Shown here: piece by piece, positions 27,793-38,221 of the stretch
Layout: each line of letters opens with the position of its first letter
How positions within the stretch are numbered: the first letter of the stretch is position 1
Source of the DNA: Collinsella aerofaciens
GTDB lineage: Bacteria; Actinomycetota; Coriobacteriia; Coriobacteriales; Coriobacteriaceae
Assembly: GCF_028209885.1 (NCBI RefSeq)
Contig: NZ_JAQLEM010000006.1
Coordinates: 28,183 to 92,182 of the forward strand
DNA length: 64,000 bases
Direction of reading: 5' to 3'
Position numbers and translations under genes: made by a program
The notes under the pieces: generated by a model
Database searches by the model: none
What the model was told of the DNA's origin: nothing
The model's input: the letters and a program-made list of their open reading frames with translations, nothing else

Positions 27793-29901
27793 CTAGGCCT
27801 GTTCGGTTCCTGCGGTCTCCAAACCAATCAAACGGAACGGGTCCGCCACGCCGCCGATCGACTTTTGCAGCTCGCGTTGACGCTGCGAATCCTGCGCGGC
27901 CTGCACGGTCAGCGCGCGACGGGCCTCATCATCGAGCGAACGGTCCTGTCGCAGCTTGGCCTGTGCGGCACGCATGCGGCGCTTGATGGTGTAGAGCTCG
28001 AGCGTATCGAGCATAAACACGATGTTCGTCTCGGTGGGGTGCTTGCTCGTCGCCGAGATGCGCCCGGCACTCACAAGCGTTGCCGCCTCGGGACACACCG
28101 AGCGTGCCGCATCCATGCAGGCTGCAGGATCGGTTCCCGGCGGCGTTGCCAGAACGGCCCATGCAATGGACTCGTGACGCGGGTCAACCCACTCGATGGA
28201 GCAGATGCGGTCGGCATACGTGCGGAACAGGTCGGGGTAGCTCGTGAGCATCGTCAACAGCTCGCGCTCCCCTGCCAAGGATTTGCGTTCAAGATCGGTA
28301 AGAACCATCGGCGCCGCCGCAGCCGGTGCGCCCGAACCGTCAGCCACAGGCACAGCGCGCATACCATCAGGCACATCGATCGGCGGCAGGTCGTCGACGA
28401 CCTCCACGGGCGCGGCGCCGTAGGCATCGAGCGGGACGTAGTCGTACGGCTCTTCTTCGACCGGCGCGGACACCGGCGGCGTCGCGCCCGATGCCCAAGC
28501 ACCGCGACCGGCATCGCGAGAACCCGACGCCCGACCGCCCGCGCTACCGGACCGCTCAGTCTGTGCCCGCTGGCGCTCATAGTTCTGCTCACGACGTCGT
28601 TCCGCATCCTCGCGCTTGGCGACATCGCGAAACACACGACCCGAGCTCGCGCGCACCGTCTCCAGATCCAAACCCAGCAGATCGGCAATCTGGATAAAGT
28701 ACGTGTCGATCATATAGCTGTTGCGCAACGGATAGATAAGCGTCAGCGCATCTTCCAGCGCCTTAGCGCGACCGCCCGGCGTGGTGATGTCACTCGACTC
28801 CTGCAGCGAACGGTAGACAAAGTCCATAAGCGGCTCGGCCGCGTCGATGCGCGCCTGCAGCTCCTGGCCGCCGTGCGCCGTAATAAACTCCATAGGGTCG
28901 TTGCCGTCGGGCAGTACCACGCAGCGCAGGTCCATGGAATCCTGCTCGATAAACTGAATCGCGCGACGGGCGGCCTTCTGGCCCGCTGCATCGCCGTCGA
29001 ACATATACACGATGCGCTTGGCAAAGCGAGTGAGCGTCTTGACGTGATGCTCCGTGAGGGCGGTGCCCAGCGTGGCGACAACGTTTTTAATCCCCGCCTC
29101 CCAGCAGGCGATGCAATCGGTATAGCCCTCTACCACGATGGCGGTATCCTGCGCGACGATAAACTCCTTGGCCCAATTAAAGCCGTAGAGGTTTCGCTTT
29201 TTATGAAACACGCTCGTCTCGGCGGTGTTGAGATACTTAGGCTGGCCGTCGCCCATAATGCGACCGCCAAAGGCAATGTTGTGACCCTGCTCGTCAAAGA
29301 TGGGGAACATCACGCGGTCGTAAAAGCGGTCGGCAAGCTGCCCGCGCCCGCGACTCACGGCAACGTTGGCGTCGATCATCTCCTGCGGGGTAAAACCCGC
29401 CTGGGACAGGTGCGACACCAGCGCGTTACGGCCCGGTGCAAAGCCCAGGCAGTAGCGGCGGCAGACGTCGCCGCCCATGCCGCGGCTGGCAAAGTACTCG
29501 CGCGGACGGCCGTCCTTACCGCGCATGAGCATGGTGTGGTAGAACTGGGCGGTCTCGGCGCACAGATCGTAGATGCGGGCACGCTTGGTGCCGCGCTCGC
29601 GGCGATCTCCGGTGTCATGCAGCTCAATACCCGCGCGATCGGCCAAGTAACGGATTGACTCGGGAAAGCTCAGGTTCTCGCGCTTCATGATATACGTGAA
29701 AACGTCGCCACCCTCGCCGCAACCAAAGCAATGCCACACCTGCGTGGCGGGGATAATGTGGAAGGACGGCGTCTTCTCGCCATGGAAGGGGCAGCATCCC
29801 CAAAACTCATGGCCGCGAGGCTTGAGCTCGACCGTTTCCTGCACGATGGCAACCAGGTCAGACGCAGCGCGTACCTGGTCTTTTTCCTCATCGCTAATCA
29901 C
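27793..29901 (-). CDS. dnaG: DNA primase DnaG
   Basis: Makes RNA primers at the replication fork. The N-terminal zinc finger (Cys37-x2-His40 and Cys58-x2-Cys61), the TOPRIM domain with VVEGYTDCIACWEAG and YMFDGDAAGQKAA, and a C-terminal helicase-binding region after about 560 are visible. A linker of about 100 residues rich in Ala, Pro, Gly and Asp (roughly 430-530) separates them and makes the protein long (702 residues). It overlaps ribF by 8 bp and is followed 110 bp later by rpoD. Confidence 0.97.
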   Translation of the reverse strand: MISDEEKDQVRAASDLVAIVQETVELKPRGHEFWGCCPFHGEKTPSFHIIPATQVWHCFGCGEGGDVFTYIMKRENLSFPESIRYLADRAGIELHDTGDRRERGTKRARIYDLCAETAQFYHTMLMRGKDGRPREYFASRGMGGDVCRRYCLGFAPGRNALVSHLSQAGFTPQEMIDANVAVSRGRGQLADRFYDRVMFPIFDEQGHNIAFGGRIMGDGQPKYLNTAETSVFHKKRNLYGFNWAKEFIVAQDTAIVVEGYTDCIACWEAGIKNVVATLGTALTEHHVKTLTRFAKRIVYMFDGDAAGQKAARRAIQFIEQDSMDLRCVVLPDGNDPMEFITAHGGQELQARIDAAEPLMDFVYRSLQESSDITTPGGRAKALEDALTLIYPLRNSYMIDTYFIQIADLLGLDLETVRASSGRVFRDVAKREDAERRREQNYERQRAQTERSGSAGGRASGSRDAGRGAWASGATPPVSAPVEEEPYDYVPLDAYGAAPVEVVDDLPPIDVPDGMRAVPVADGSGAPAAAAPMVLTDLERKSLAGERELLTMLTSYPDLFRTYADRICSIEWVDPRHESIAWAVLATPPGTDPAACMDAARSVCPEAATLVSAGRISATSKHPTETNIVFMLDTLELYTIKRRMRAAQAKLRQDRSLDDEARRALTVQAAQDSQRQRELQKSIGGVADPFRLIGLETAGTEQA

Positions 29902-30901
29902 GGATGCTCACCCCCTGATCGCCCAAGTTGTGACGAATATCCTCGATATTACCCTCGACGGTCGCGATCAACTCATCCAGCGAATCGAACACACGCGAGG
30001 GACGCAGCCAGCGCGTAAACGCCAGCGAAACGGAAGCGCCGTACAGGTCGCCCGTATAACCAATTAAATTAGCCTCGAGATGCGCAGATGCCGCATCGTC
30101 AGCATACGTTGGCGGCAGGCCGACGTTCACAGCAGCGGGCCACACGGTGTCATCGACCAGCACCAGACCCTCATACACGCCATCAGCAGGCACCTGAATA
30201 CCACCGGGAACTTGTAGGTTTGCCGTGGGAAAGCCCATGCCAGAACCCTCGTGACGGCCGCGAATAACACCGCCACGCACCATATACGGTCGGCCGAGTA
30301 ACTCAGCAGCAAGCTCCACATGGCCCTGTCCCAGCTCATGACGAATGCGCGTGGCGCAAATGGCCTCACCGCCCTCGCAAAGCAGGTCGTGACCATACAC
30401 GTCAACGCCGTGCTCGGAACCCCAGGCGCGCATCTCGGCAACACCAGAAGCACCACCACGACCCAGCCTAAAGTCACTGCCAACGCGAATCGATCGAATG
30501 TCGACCAGACGCGACACCAGCGAGAGAAAATCAACATGGTCAAGCGCCGCAACCTCAGGCGTAAAGGGAACGGCCACCACCGCATCGACCCCGGTTTGAG
30601 CCAGGGCATGCAGACGGTCGGCCGTCGTCATCAATTTTTGGGCGGGCGAAGGGCTCACCACGACGTCCGGGTCGGGATCGAAGGTAACTACGACCGCCTT
30701 GCAGCCATGGGCACGGGCATCACGGACAAGCGCTTGGATGAGTTCCTGGTGTCCACGGTGAACGCCATCGAACACGCCGATGGCAATCGATGCGGCACCC
30801 AAGTGCTCGCACTCATCAAACGTATCGGCAGTAACGATGCGAGCCTCGTCCGACTCGCCCGCGAAAAAAATACGCGCGAGCTCGCGAGCGGAAAGCATCA
30901 T
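29894..30901 (-). CDS. ribF: Bifunctional riboflavin kinase / FAD synthetase RibF
   Basis: Converts riboflavin to FMN and then FAD. The N-terminal FAD synthetase domain has IGVFDGVHRGHQELI (nucleotidyltransferase motif), with VTFDPDPD and RVGSDFRLGRGGASG. The C-terminal riboflavin kinase domain has GRHEGSGMGFPTANL and GVYEGLVLV. 335 residues. It overlaps truB by 4 bp (ATGA) and dnaG by 8 bp. Confidence 0.96.
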   Translation of the reverse strand: MMLSARELARIFFAGESDEARIVTADTFDECEHLGAASIAIGVFDGVHRGHQELIQALVRDARAHGCKAVVVTFDPDPDVVVSPSPAQKLMTTADRLHALAQTGVDAVVAVPFTPEVAALDHVDFLSLVSRLVDIRSIRVGSDFRLGRGGASGVAEMRAWGSEHGVDVYGHDLLCEGGEAICATRIRHELGQGHVELAAELLGRPYMVRGGVIRGRHEGSGMGFPTANLQVPGGIQVPADGVYEGLVLVDDTVWPAAVNVGLPPTYADDAASAHLEANLIGYTGDLYGASVSLAFTRWLRPSRVFDSLDELIATVEGNIEDIRHNLGDQGVSIRD

Positions 30902-31830
30902 CGAACACCGCCGATTGCTTGCGGAAACACGTGCTCCATAACAAAGCGGCCACTCTCAATGCGAGCGAGCGCCTTGAGTCCCCCATCGAGCACCAACGCA
31001 AACGGCGCCTTCGAGGCATCGAAATCGGCAAGCGCACGCTCAACGGGAATGCGTCGGCCGCAGAGCAGGTCGTCGGCAAGATTGCCCGGCAAGTCAACAC
31101 GCGTGGCGCCCAGGGCTGCAATGGGATTCAGGGCAAAGCTAGCCGCGGACTCGGGAGAAAGCTCCTCCACCGCATGACAAGCGCCAATGGAAACAGCACC
31201 GGATGCGGTGCGACGAAGCGCGGAAATATGCGCGGCGCTATCACAAGCACGGCCCAGGTCGCGAGCGAGCGCACGGATATAGGTGCCCTTGCTCACCGAG
31301 AACGCCACGGTCCACACGCATGTATCACCCTCGCCGCCCACGGCAATCAGGTCGGCGGCATAGACCTCGACGGGGCGCGGAGGTAGGTCCACCGCATTGC
31401 CCTCGCGAGCAGACTTGTAGGCGCGAACGCCATTGACCGAGATAGCCGAAAACGCCGGCGGCACCTGCATCTGCGGGCCCAGCATAGCGGCCAAGTGCTC
31501 ACGGGCATAGGCAGGATCGCGGAGCTCGTTGGCAACAGCCACTGTGCGAACCGCCTCGCCCTCCGCATCATCGGTATTGGTCTCGGCACCAAACGAGATG
31601 TCGGCGACATAGCTTTTGGTATCGAGGGTTAGCATGCCCAGCAGACGAGTAGCCTGGCCCACGCCCACCACCATGACGCCGGATGCCATGGGGTCGAGCG
31701 TGCCGGCATGGCCGACGCGCCGCTCATGGAGGGCGCGTCGGCATTGCGAGACCACATCGTGGGACGTGCAGCCCACCGGCTTATCGACGGCGAGCAGCAT
31801 ATTCAGTTGAGAAGGCGTACGACGAGCCAT
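30898..31830 (-). CDS. truB: tRNA pseudouridine55 synthase TruB
   Basis: Forms pseudouridine 55 in the T loop of tRNAs. LLAVDKPVGCTSHDVV and the catalytic HAGTLDPMASGVM (catalytic Asp) are near the N-terminus, followed by KSYVADISFGAETNTDD, and KGTYIRALARDLG. 310 residues. The order rbfA-nrnA-truB-ribF is standard for Gram-positive and actinobacterial genomes. Confidence 0.96.
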   Translation of the reverse strand: MARRTPSQLNMLLAVDKPVGCTSHDVVSQCRRALHERRVGHAGTLDPMASGVMVVGVGQATRLLGMLTLDTKSYVADISFGAETNTDDAEGEAVRTVAVANELRDPAYAREHLAAMLGPQMQVPPAFSAISVNGVRAYKSAREGNAVDLPPRPVEVYAADLIAVGGEGDTCVWTVAFSVSKGTYIRALARDLGRACDSAAHISALRRTASGAVSIGACHAVEELSPESAASFALNPIAALGATRVDLPGNLADDLLCGRRIPVERALADFDASKAPFALVLDGGLKALARIESGRFVMEHVFPQAIGGVR

Positions 31831-31845
31831 GTACCATCCAAAATG

Positions 31846-32889
31846 TTAGAGCTCGACGGTCACCGAAGCGGGATCCTCCCCTACCAGCTCGGCCAGCATG
31901 GGAAGTGCCACGGCGAGCGTCTCGCGAATCGTTCCGTTGTTGGAAAAGCCGGCGGCGGCATGATGCCCGCCACCGCCAAAGTTGGCAGCGATCTCGGACA
32001 CATCGAGGTCACCCTTGGAGCGCAGGTTGCCGCGTACCTTGGTATCGCCCTCAATGCCCTTCAGAAACAGGCAGACCTCCACGCCCATAACCGAACGCAC
32101 CACATCGACCAGGCCGTCGCACTCATCCGAAGTGACGCCGCAGGCCTCGAGGTCGCTCTGGTACGCATAACTATATGCCACGCGACCGTGCGCCACTGTT
32201 TTGATGCGGCCCATAACGATGGACTTGAGATGCAAGAACTCCACGCGCATGCTCTGGTAGACCTCGAGCGCAACACGCGCCGGATCGGCACCGTGCGCGA
32301 CCAGGCGCGAGGCGGCATGGAACGCAGCAGCATCGGCGTTTTGATACTGAAAACGGCCGGTATCGGTAACCAAGCCACACAGCAGGCAGGTCGCAACGCC
32401 ATCACGTGCGACAATGCCGCAATTGTCCAAAAAGCGGTCGATGATCATGGCGCAGGCTGCGGCGCCGACGCACCTCAGGCTCAGCTCGGCAAATTCCTCG
32501 CGCGCCGGATGGTGATCGAAGCACACCACATGCGACGAGCGGCGGAGCACCTCGGCTGAGTTGTTCAGACGCTCGACGACCGGCACGTCCACCGAGATGA
32601 ACAGGTCCGGATTGTCGGTATACGCAGATGCCGGCACCAGACGGTCGGCACCCTCCATAAAGCGGTAGATGCGCGGAACCGGGTCATCGTCTGCCAGCAG
32701 CAGGGCAATGTCCTTGTTGGGGAAAAACTTCATAAGCGATAAGCCCAGACCCAGCACGGAGCCCAGGGCGTCGCCATCGGGAGACGTATGTCCCGAAATC
32801 GCAATGGAGGACGCATCCTCGATGAGCTCGAGGATGCGTCGCTGAATATCTGCAGACTCGCACGATGCGAGGTCGGCGGAATTACTCAT
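31846..32889 (-). CDS. nrnA: DHH family oligoribonuclease / pAp phosphatase NrnA-like
   Basis: A bifunctional nanoRNase and 3'-phosphoadenosine 5'-phosphate phosphatase family member. DHH domain: GHTSPDGDALGS, CFDHHPAREEF (the DHH box) and LVTDTGRFQYQN. DHHA1 domain: GGGHHAAAGFSNN near the C-terminus. 347 residues. It overlaps rbfA by 8 bp and precedes truB by 15 bp, consistent with coupling to RNA decay functions. Confidence 0.93.
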   Translation of the reverse strand: MSNSADLASCESADIQRRILELIEDASSIAISGHTSPDGDALGSVLGLGLSLMKFFPNKDIALLLADDDPVPRIYRFMEGADRLVPASAYTDNPDLFISVDVPVVERLNNSAEVLRRSSHVVCFDHHPAREEFAELSLRCVGAAACAMIIDRFLDNCGIVARDGVATCLLCGLVTDTGRFQYQNADAAAFHAASRLVAHGADPARVALEVYQSMRVEFLHLKSIVMGRIKTVAHGRVAYSYAYQSDLEACGVTSDECDGLVDVVRSVMGVEVCLFLKGIEGDTKVRGNLRSKGDLDVSEIAANFGGGGHHAAAGFSNNGTIRETLAVALPMLAELVGEDPASVTVEL

Positions 32890-33292
32890 CTAAAGCTGCC
32901 TCCTGGGCGGCATCCGCTATGGGATAGCCGTCCTCGTCCTTTTCGATCGCAAGCGTGGCGGGAACGTTTTCCAGCGCGCGCGTGATGCGCTCGGCCTCAT
33001 CGGTCGAGCGATCGATGCGAAAATCGAGCTCGGGCGTGACGCGCCAATCGAGCGAGCGGGCCAACAGGCTACGGATGCGACCCTTGGCGCTGGCGAGCGC
33101 CTCCATGACCTCGTCGTAGCGGCTCGCGTCGCACGACACGTACACGCGCGCGAACGAACGGTCCACCGCGACCTCGACCGCGGTCAAAGTAACCAGGTCG
33201 AGACGCGGATCGGAAACCTCAAAGAGCAGGATATAACCGAGCTTCTCGCGAAGCTGCTCGCCCAGACGGCGGGTTGCCTGCGTTTGCTTCAT
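32882..33292 (-). CDS. rbfA: Ribosome-binding factor A
   Basis: Assists maturation of the 30S subunit. 136 residues: MKQTQATRRLGEQLREKLGYILL, then SDPRLDLVTLTAVEVAVDRS (KH-like core), SAKGRIRSLLARSL and VTPELDFRIDRSTDEAERI. The ATG at 33292 lies 11 bp after the infB stop; an upstream in-frame extension to 33676 overlaps infB and is not coding. Confidence 0.95.
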   Translation of the reverse strand: MKQTQATRRLGEQLREKLGYILLFEVSDPRLDLVTLTAVEVAVDRSFARVYVSCDASRYDEVMEALASAKGRIRSLLARSLDWRVTPELDFRIDRSTDEAERITRALENVPATLAIEKDEDGYPIADAAQEAALDE

Positions 33293-33303
33293 AGCGCTAC
33301 CCC

Positions 33304-36018
33304 CTACTCGGTACGGGCAACCTGGTCGATGCGGTAACCCTCGATCTGGTCGCCGGGCTTGATGTCCTGGAAGTTCTCCAGGCCAATGCCGCCCTCGGAA
33401 CCGCTCTTGAGGCTCTTGGCCTCGTCCTTGTAGTGGCGCATCGAGGCGATCTTGCCGTTGAAGACCACGATACCGTCGCGCACCAGACGCACGGAATCGG
33501 TCGCGGCGATCTCGCCCTCCTCGACGCGGACACCGGCGGCGATACCGACTTTGGGCACCTTGAAGGTGTCCAGGACGGTCGCGGTACCCGTGGCGACCTC
33601 GACCTCGGTGGGCTTGAGCATGCCGATACGGGCGGCGTCGAGCTCCTCGAGGCACTTGTAGATAACGTCGTAGCAACGGATCTCGACGCCCTCGCGCTCG
33701 GCAGCGGAGCGGGCCTTACCGTCGGGACGGACGCCAAAGCCGATGATGATGGCGTTGGAGGCGTCGGCCAGGACGACGTCGGTCTCGTTGATGGCGCCGA
33801 CAGCGGAGTGGATCGTGTTGATGCGAACCTCGGACTGATCCATCTTGTCGAGCGAGTCCTGAAGGGCCTCGATGGAACCCTGGACGTCTGCCTTGATGAT
33901 CAGGTTGAGCTCCTTGACCTCGGCGTCGGCAATAGTCTCGAAGAGGTTCTCGAGCGTGACGTGCCTGACGCGGCTCTGCTCCTCGATACGGGCCTTGAGC
34001 GAACGCTCGTCGGCCAGGGCACGAGCCTCGCGCTCGTCCTCGAACACGCGGAACTCGTCACCGGCGTTGGGCACGGACTGCAGGCCCAGGATCTCGACGG
34101 CGTCGGAGGGACCAGCCTCGGTGACGGCGCGACCCTTGGGGTCGAGCATGGCGCGGACGCGACCGTAGGTAAGGCCGGCGACCAGCGTATCGCCCACGTG
34201 CAGGGTACCGCGGGTCACGAGCACGGTAGCGACCGAGCCGCGGCCCTTGTCGAGCTTGGCCTCAAGGACGTTGCCGGAGGCAAAGGTGTCCGGGTTGGCC
34301 TTGAGCTCGAGCACGTCGGCCTGGAGCAGCACGGTCTCCAGAAGGTCGTCGATACCGATCTTCTGCTTGGCCGAGATGTTGACGAACATGTTCTGTCCGC
34401 CCCACTCCTCGGGGATGACGCCGTACTCGGTGAGCTCCTGACGCACACGGTCGGGGTTGGCGCCCGGCTTATCGATCTTGTTGACGGCAACGACGATGGG
34501 TACGCCGGCAGCCTTGGCGTGGTTGATCGACTCAACCGTCTGGGGCATGACGCCGTCGTCGGCGGCGACGATCAGGATGACGATGTCGGTCACCTTGGCG
34601 CCACGGGCACGCATGGCCGTAAAGGTAGCGTGACCCGGGGTATCGATGAAGGTGATCTTGCGGTCGTTGATCATGACCTGCGAAGCGCCGATGGCCTGCG
34701 TAATGCCGCCCGCCTCGCCGGCAGCAACGCCGGTGTGACGGATGGCGTCGAGCAGCGACGTCTTGCCGTGGTCGACGTGACCCATGACGGTGACGACCGG
34801 GGCGCGAGGCTTAAGGTCGGCGGGATCGTCGTAGAACGAGAAGGTGTTCTCCTCCTCGGGGGTGATGATCTTGATCTGACGGCCCAGGTCGTCGGCAACG
34901 AGCTCGACGAGGTCGTCGGACATGGACTGCGTCATCGTGAGCGGCGTACCCAGCAGGAACAGGCGCTTGATGATGTCGTTGGCCGGAACGTCGAGCGCCT
35001 CGGCAAGCTCCTGGACGGTAACGCCCTGGGAGACCTTGATAGCGTCGAGGTCCTCGGGGTTCACGCCCTGGGCCAGCGCCTCCTCTATCTTGCGCTCCTC
35101 CTGAGCCTTGGCAGCCTCGCGCTCGCGCTTCTCCTTGCGCTTCTTGCGGCGACCGGTGGACTCGCGAGAGGCCTCCTCGACGGCGGCACGAGCCTCCTCG
35201 AGCACCTTCTCGCGGCTGTACTCCTCGGCCTCGCGAGCCATACGGCTGTAGTGGTCCTCTTCGTTGTTGTGACCGCCCTTACGCTTCTTGCCCTTACCCT
35301 GCTTATCGGGGTTGGGGAAGTCCATGCCGGCAGCGACGTTGTTGCTGGCGTTGGTGCGATGGCTGTGCGAACGGCTCTCGGAGGCGTTGCGCTCGGAGTT
35401 GTTGTCGGAAGCGTTACGATCGTTACGACGGCCACCGCGGCGGTCGTTGTTGCCGCCACGACGGTTACCGCGCTCTGCGGCGCGCTCGGCCTTGGCCTTG
35501 TCCTCGGCGTCCTTCTTCTCTTTGAGCACGGTCTCCTGTGCGGCGATCTGGTCGAGCAGCGAACGGAAGCGGGAACCGGAGTCGGAAGCGGGAACGGCGC
35601 GGCGCTGGGCCTCGCGGGCAGCCTCCTCCTTCTCGCGGGCAAGGCGCTCCTGCTCGGCCTTCTTCTTGGCCTCGGCCTCGGCGCGGGCAGCCTCCTCGGC
35701 AGCCTGGGCTGCGGCAAACTGGCGACGCTCCTCCTCGCGGGCCTTCTCGGCGGCGATGCGCTCGCGCTCGGCCTCGGCGGCGCGTGCGGCTTCCTCGGCG
35801 GCAGCTGCCTGCTCCTCGGCCTGCTTGGCGGCCTCGACTTCCTGGGCGCGGGCCTCGATCACCGAGGCGAGCTGCTTGCGGACCATGGCGACATAGGCGT
35901 CCTCCAAGGTGGAGGAAGCGGACTTAGCGGGAATCTTCATATCGGCGAGATGACCCATCAGTTCCTTGGAGGTCATGCCGAACTCTTTGGCCAGGGTGGA
36001 CACACGGACTTTTGCCAT
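33304..36018 (-). CDS. infB: Translation initiation factor IF-2
   Basis: GTPase that brings fMet-tRNA to the 30S initiation complex. 904 residues. An IF2-N domain ([27 protein letters not shown]) starts the protein, followed by about 200 residues of Ala/Glu/Arg-rich coiled coil and a low-complexity Asn/Arg/Gly-rich stretch. The G domain has [32 protein letters not shown] and [14 protein letters not shown]. Domains II-IV follow to the end (VARTE). Confidence 0.98.
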   Translation of the reverse strand: MAKVRVSTLAKEFGMTSKELMGHLADMKIPAKSASSTLEDAYVAMVRKQLASVIEARAQEVEAAKQAEEQAAAAEEAARAAEAERERIAAEKAREEERRQFAAAQAAEEAARAEAEAKKKAEQERLAREKEEAAREAQRRAVPASDSGSRFRSLLDQIAAQETVLKEKKDAEDKAKAERAAERGNRRGGNNDRRGGRRNDRNASDNNSERNASESRSHSHRTNASNNVAAGMDFPNPDKQGKGKKRKGGHNNEEDHYSRMAREAEEYSREKVLEEARAAVEEASRESTGRRKKRKEKREREAAKAQEERKIEEALAQGVNPEDLDAIKVSQGVTVQELAEALDVPANDIIKRLFLLGTPLTMTQSMSDDLVELVADDLGRQIKIITPEEENTFSFYDDPADLKPRAPVVTVMGHVDHGKTSLLDAIRHTGVAAGEAGGITQAIGASQVMINDRKITFIDTPGHATFTAMRARGAKVTDIVILIVAADDGVMPQTVESINHAKAAGVPIVVAVNKIDKPGANPDRVRQELTEYGVIPEEWGGQNMFVNISAKQKIGIDDLLETVLLQADVLELKANPDTFASGNVLEAKLDKGRGSVATVLVTRGTLHVGDTLVAGLTYGRVRAMLDPKGRAVTEAGPSDAVEILGLQSVPNAGDEFRVFEDEREARALADERSLKARIEEQSRVRHVTLENLFETIADAEVKELNLIIKADVQGSIEALQDSLDKMDQSEVRINTIHSAVGAINETDVVLADASNAIIIGFGVRPDGKARSAAEREGVEIRCYDVIYKCLEELDAARIGMLKPTEVEVATGTATVLDTFKVPKVGIAAGVRVEEGEIAATDSVRLVRDGIVVFNGKIASMRHYKDEAKSLKSGSEGGIGLENFQDIKPGDQIEGYRIDQVARTE

Positions 36019-36109
36019 ATGACTTCACCTACCCTTTCTGGCACCTTGGGTGCCTAGAGACTGAACGAGCGTGGGAGACGCGCCGGGACCCGCCCGGCGC
36101 GACCGCGCG

Positions 36110-37357
36110 CTAGATCAGGTCCTCCGCATCATCGAAGGCGTCGGTGTCGTGGACACCGCAGAAACGGGAGCCGGGACGAGCCTGGTTGCGGCACTGGATG
36201 CCGTCCTCGGACACGTACTCGCAGCGGCGGACGTCCTCATCCTCCTCGTCACCGATCAGGTCGGCGGCGGGCTCCTCGTGAACGGGAACGTTCTTGAGGA
36301 TGTCGGCGGCAAGGGTCTCGGACTTGATGTCGATGTGCCAGCCGGTCAGGCGCGCGGCGAGGCGGGCGTTCTGGCCCTCCTTGCCGATGGCGAGGGACAG
36401 CTGGTCGTCGGGCACGATGACGCCGGCGTAAGCCTTCTCCTCGTCGATGAGGACGCGGGTGACCTTGGCGGGCGAAAGGGCGTTGGCGACGTAGACAGCA
36501 GGATCGGCATCCCAAAGGATGACGTCGACACGCTCGCCACGGAGCTCGCCCACGACAGCGCGAACACGGCTGCCCTTGGGGCCAACGCAGGCGCCCACGG
36601 GATCCAGACGGTCGTCGAGCGAGTGGACGGCGACCTTGGAGCGCTGACCGGGCTCGCGGGCGATCGACTTGATCTGGACGGTGCCCTCATAGATCTCGGG
36701 CACCTCCTGCTCAAACAGACGACGCATGAGCTCGGGGTGAGTGCGGGAGATGACAATCGGCGGACGGCTGTGCTCGCCACGAACCGGCTGCAGGTTGGAG
36801 TTGGGGTCGCGAACGTCGATGATCACGGCCTTGATGTGCTGGTTGTGCAGGTAGCGCTCGCCCATCGGACGCTCGTTGCGCTCGTTCTCGTAACGGCGCT
36901 GGTCGAAGTGCGGCAGCTCGGCCTCGACGCCCTCGCGAATCTTGACGATCGTGAAGTCGGGCGTGGACTGCAGCACGGTACCGCTGATGAGATCACCGAT
37001 GCGGCCGGAGAACTCCTCGTAGATCTGCTCGCGGGCGGAGTTGCGCACGATGGCGTTGATCTCGGCCTTGGCGTGCTGGGCGGCGATGCGGCTCGTGTTC
37101 TTGGGGGTGACGTCGATCTCCTCAAACTCGGTGAAGTTGCCCTCCTCGTCCATGGAATCGTCGATCGGCTCCAGGCGGTAGACGTAGATCTTGCCGGTGG
37201 TGCGGTCAATGGTCACCTTGGCGCCCCACTCAAGATGCAGGATCTCGGCATAGCTCTTGGCGAGCGACTGCTCCAGGCGGTCGATCAGGTAGAGCTGGTC
37301 GATGTGCTTCTCCTGGCAAAGCTCCATCAGGGCGGACATCATGTCGGATGCTGCCAT
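36110..37357 (-). CDS. nusA: Transcription termination/antitermination protein NusA with a Cys3His tail
   Basis: RNA polymerase-associated factor for pausing, termination and antitermination. N-terminal domain (1-130), S1 domain (about 135-200, [20 protein letters not shown]), then two KH domains with [17 protein letters not shown] and [19 protein letters not shown]. The C-terminal ~37 residues add Cys379, Cys389, Cys400 and His403 in a [11 protein letters not shown] ... RFCGVH arrangement, a probable zinc motif not usual in NusA. The ylxR gene normally placed between nusA and infB is absent; instead a 91-bp gap with a GC-rich hairpin is found. Confidence 0.96.
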   Translation of the reverse strand: MAASDMMSALMELCQEKHIDQLYLIDRLEQSLAKSYAEILHLEWGAKVTIDRTTGKIYVYRLEPIDDSMDEEGNFTEFEEIDVTPKNTSRIAAQHAKAEINAIVRNSAREQIYEEFSGRIGDLISGTVLQSTPDFTIVKIREGVEAELPHFDQRRYENERNERPMGERYLHNQHIKAVIIDVRDPNSNLQPVRGEHSRPPIVISRTHPELMRRLFEQEVPEIYEGTVQIKSIAREPGQRSKVAVHSLDDRLDPVGACVGPKGSRVRAVVGELRGERVDVILWDADPAVYVANALSPAKVTRVLIDEEKAYAGVIVPDDQLSLAIGKEGQNARLAARLTGWHIDIKSETLAADILKNVPVHEEPAADLIGDEEDEDVRRCEYVSEDGIQCRNQARPGSRFCGVHDTDAFDDAEDLI

Positions 37358-37358
37358 C

Positions 37359-37853
37359 TTACTTTCCTTCCTTCGCGGGCTTGAAGTCGTAGGTGGGCTT
37401 CAACTTGCACTTTTTAACATCAGAGAAATCGAGGGTAACGGACTCGCCGTCCTCGAGTTCGAGGGTCACGTTCGCCTCGGTGGCGGCGGCAATCTTGCCG
37501 GCGTACTTGCGACGGCCCTCGGTGGCGGTGGAGGTGAGCTCGCAGTTCTCGCCCACAAAGCGGGCAAAGTCGCACGGGCGGCGCAGCGGGCGCGCCATAC
37601 CCGGGCTCGACACCTCGAGCGTATAGCTCGAAGAGATGGGGTCGAGCTCCTCAATCACATCGCCGACCCACTTGGTGTTGGCCGTGACGTCGTTGAGCGA
37701 CAGGCTCTGACCCTCGGCACCCTCGATACGCACGCGCACGCAGGGGGCCTTGGTGGCACCCACGAGCTCGACGTCGACGATGTCGACATCGTGCTGGGGA
37801 GCGACGGCCTCGAGCGCGTTGATGATCGCCTGCTCGGTCTTGGTCTTGACCAT
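37359..37853 (-). CDS. rimP: Ribosome maturation factor RimP
   Basis: Needed for 30S assembly. 164 residues: VDIVDVELVGATKAPCVRVRI, then LDPISSSYTLEVSSPGMARPL (the conserved YxLEVSSPG motif), and a C-terminal SH3-like domain ending FSDVKKCKLKPTYDF. The ATG at 37853 has GGAGG 8 nt upstream. Nearest upstream are its own promoter and an intrinsic terminator hairpin. nusA follows after one base. Confidence 0.95.
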   Translation of the reverse strand: MVKTKTEQAIINALEAVAPQHDVDIVDVELVGATKAPCVRVRIEGAEGQSLSLNDVTANTKWVGDVIEELDPISSSYTLEVSSPGMARPLRRPCDFARFVGENCELTSTATEGRRKYAGKIAAATEANVTLELEDGESVTLDFSDVKKCKLKPTYDFKPAKEGK

Positions 37854-37872
37854 TGCGGCACCTCCATCCATA

Positions 37873-37906
37873 CAAAAAAGAAGCGGGGCCGAAACCCCAC
37901 TTCTTT
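37873..37906 (-). terminator. Intrinsic terminator hairpin in the rimP-nusA leader (attenuator candidate)
   Basis: On the minus strand AAAGAAGTGGGG / CCCCGCTTCTTT folds around TTTCGG-type loop bases and ends in six U, about 20 nt after the predicted start site and just upstream of the rimP ribosome site. Transcripts from the promoter at 37960-37932 must read through it. Confidence 0.8.
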
Positions 37907-37931
37907 CAATTACAACTTCATTTGCAAGCAA

Positions 37932-37960
37932 ACTATACCAATAGCTGCGGAAACGTGCAA
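37932..37960 (-). promoter_or_regulatory. Promoter of the rimP-nusA-infB operon
   Basis: On the minus strand -35 TTGCAC (37960-37955), a 17-nt spacer and -10 TATAGT (37937-37932) make a near-consensus sigma-70-type promoter; transcription would start near 37925. Confidence 0.75.
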
Positions 37961-38221
37961 GCACAACGCAAACCTGCAGATGAGTGCAAGCACAGGTTCT
38001 CCACAAGAAACGGATAATTGGGCGAGAACCCCCATATCGCGCTCCCCCAAAAGGCCCAAAACGGGCCAAACGTCCCAACCCGCCAAGCGAATCGGGCCCT
38101 ATGGGCATTCCGCTCTTGGGTGCACATCGGCCAGACTACAGCTAGGGACATTCTGCAGCAAAAGGCCGGCCGCGCGCATTGGCCACACAACCTTCCAAAA
38201 CCCTACGGCAAGGAGGCACCC

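Noticed and set aside
33433-36057. 874-codon open frame antisense to infB
   Set aside because: A compositional shadow rich in Leu, Gly, Val and Asp; infB is intact on the opposite strand.
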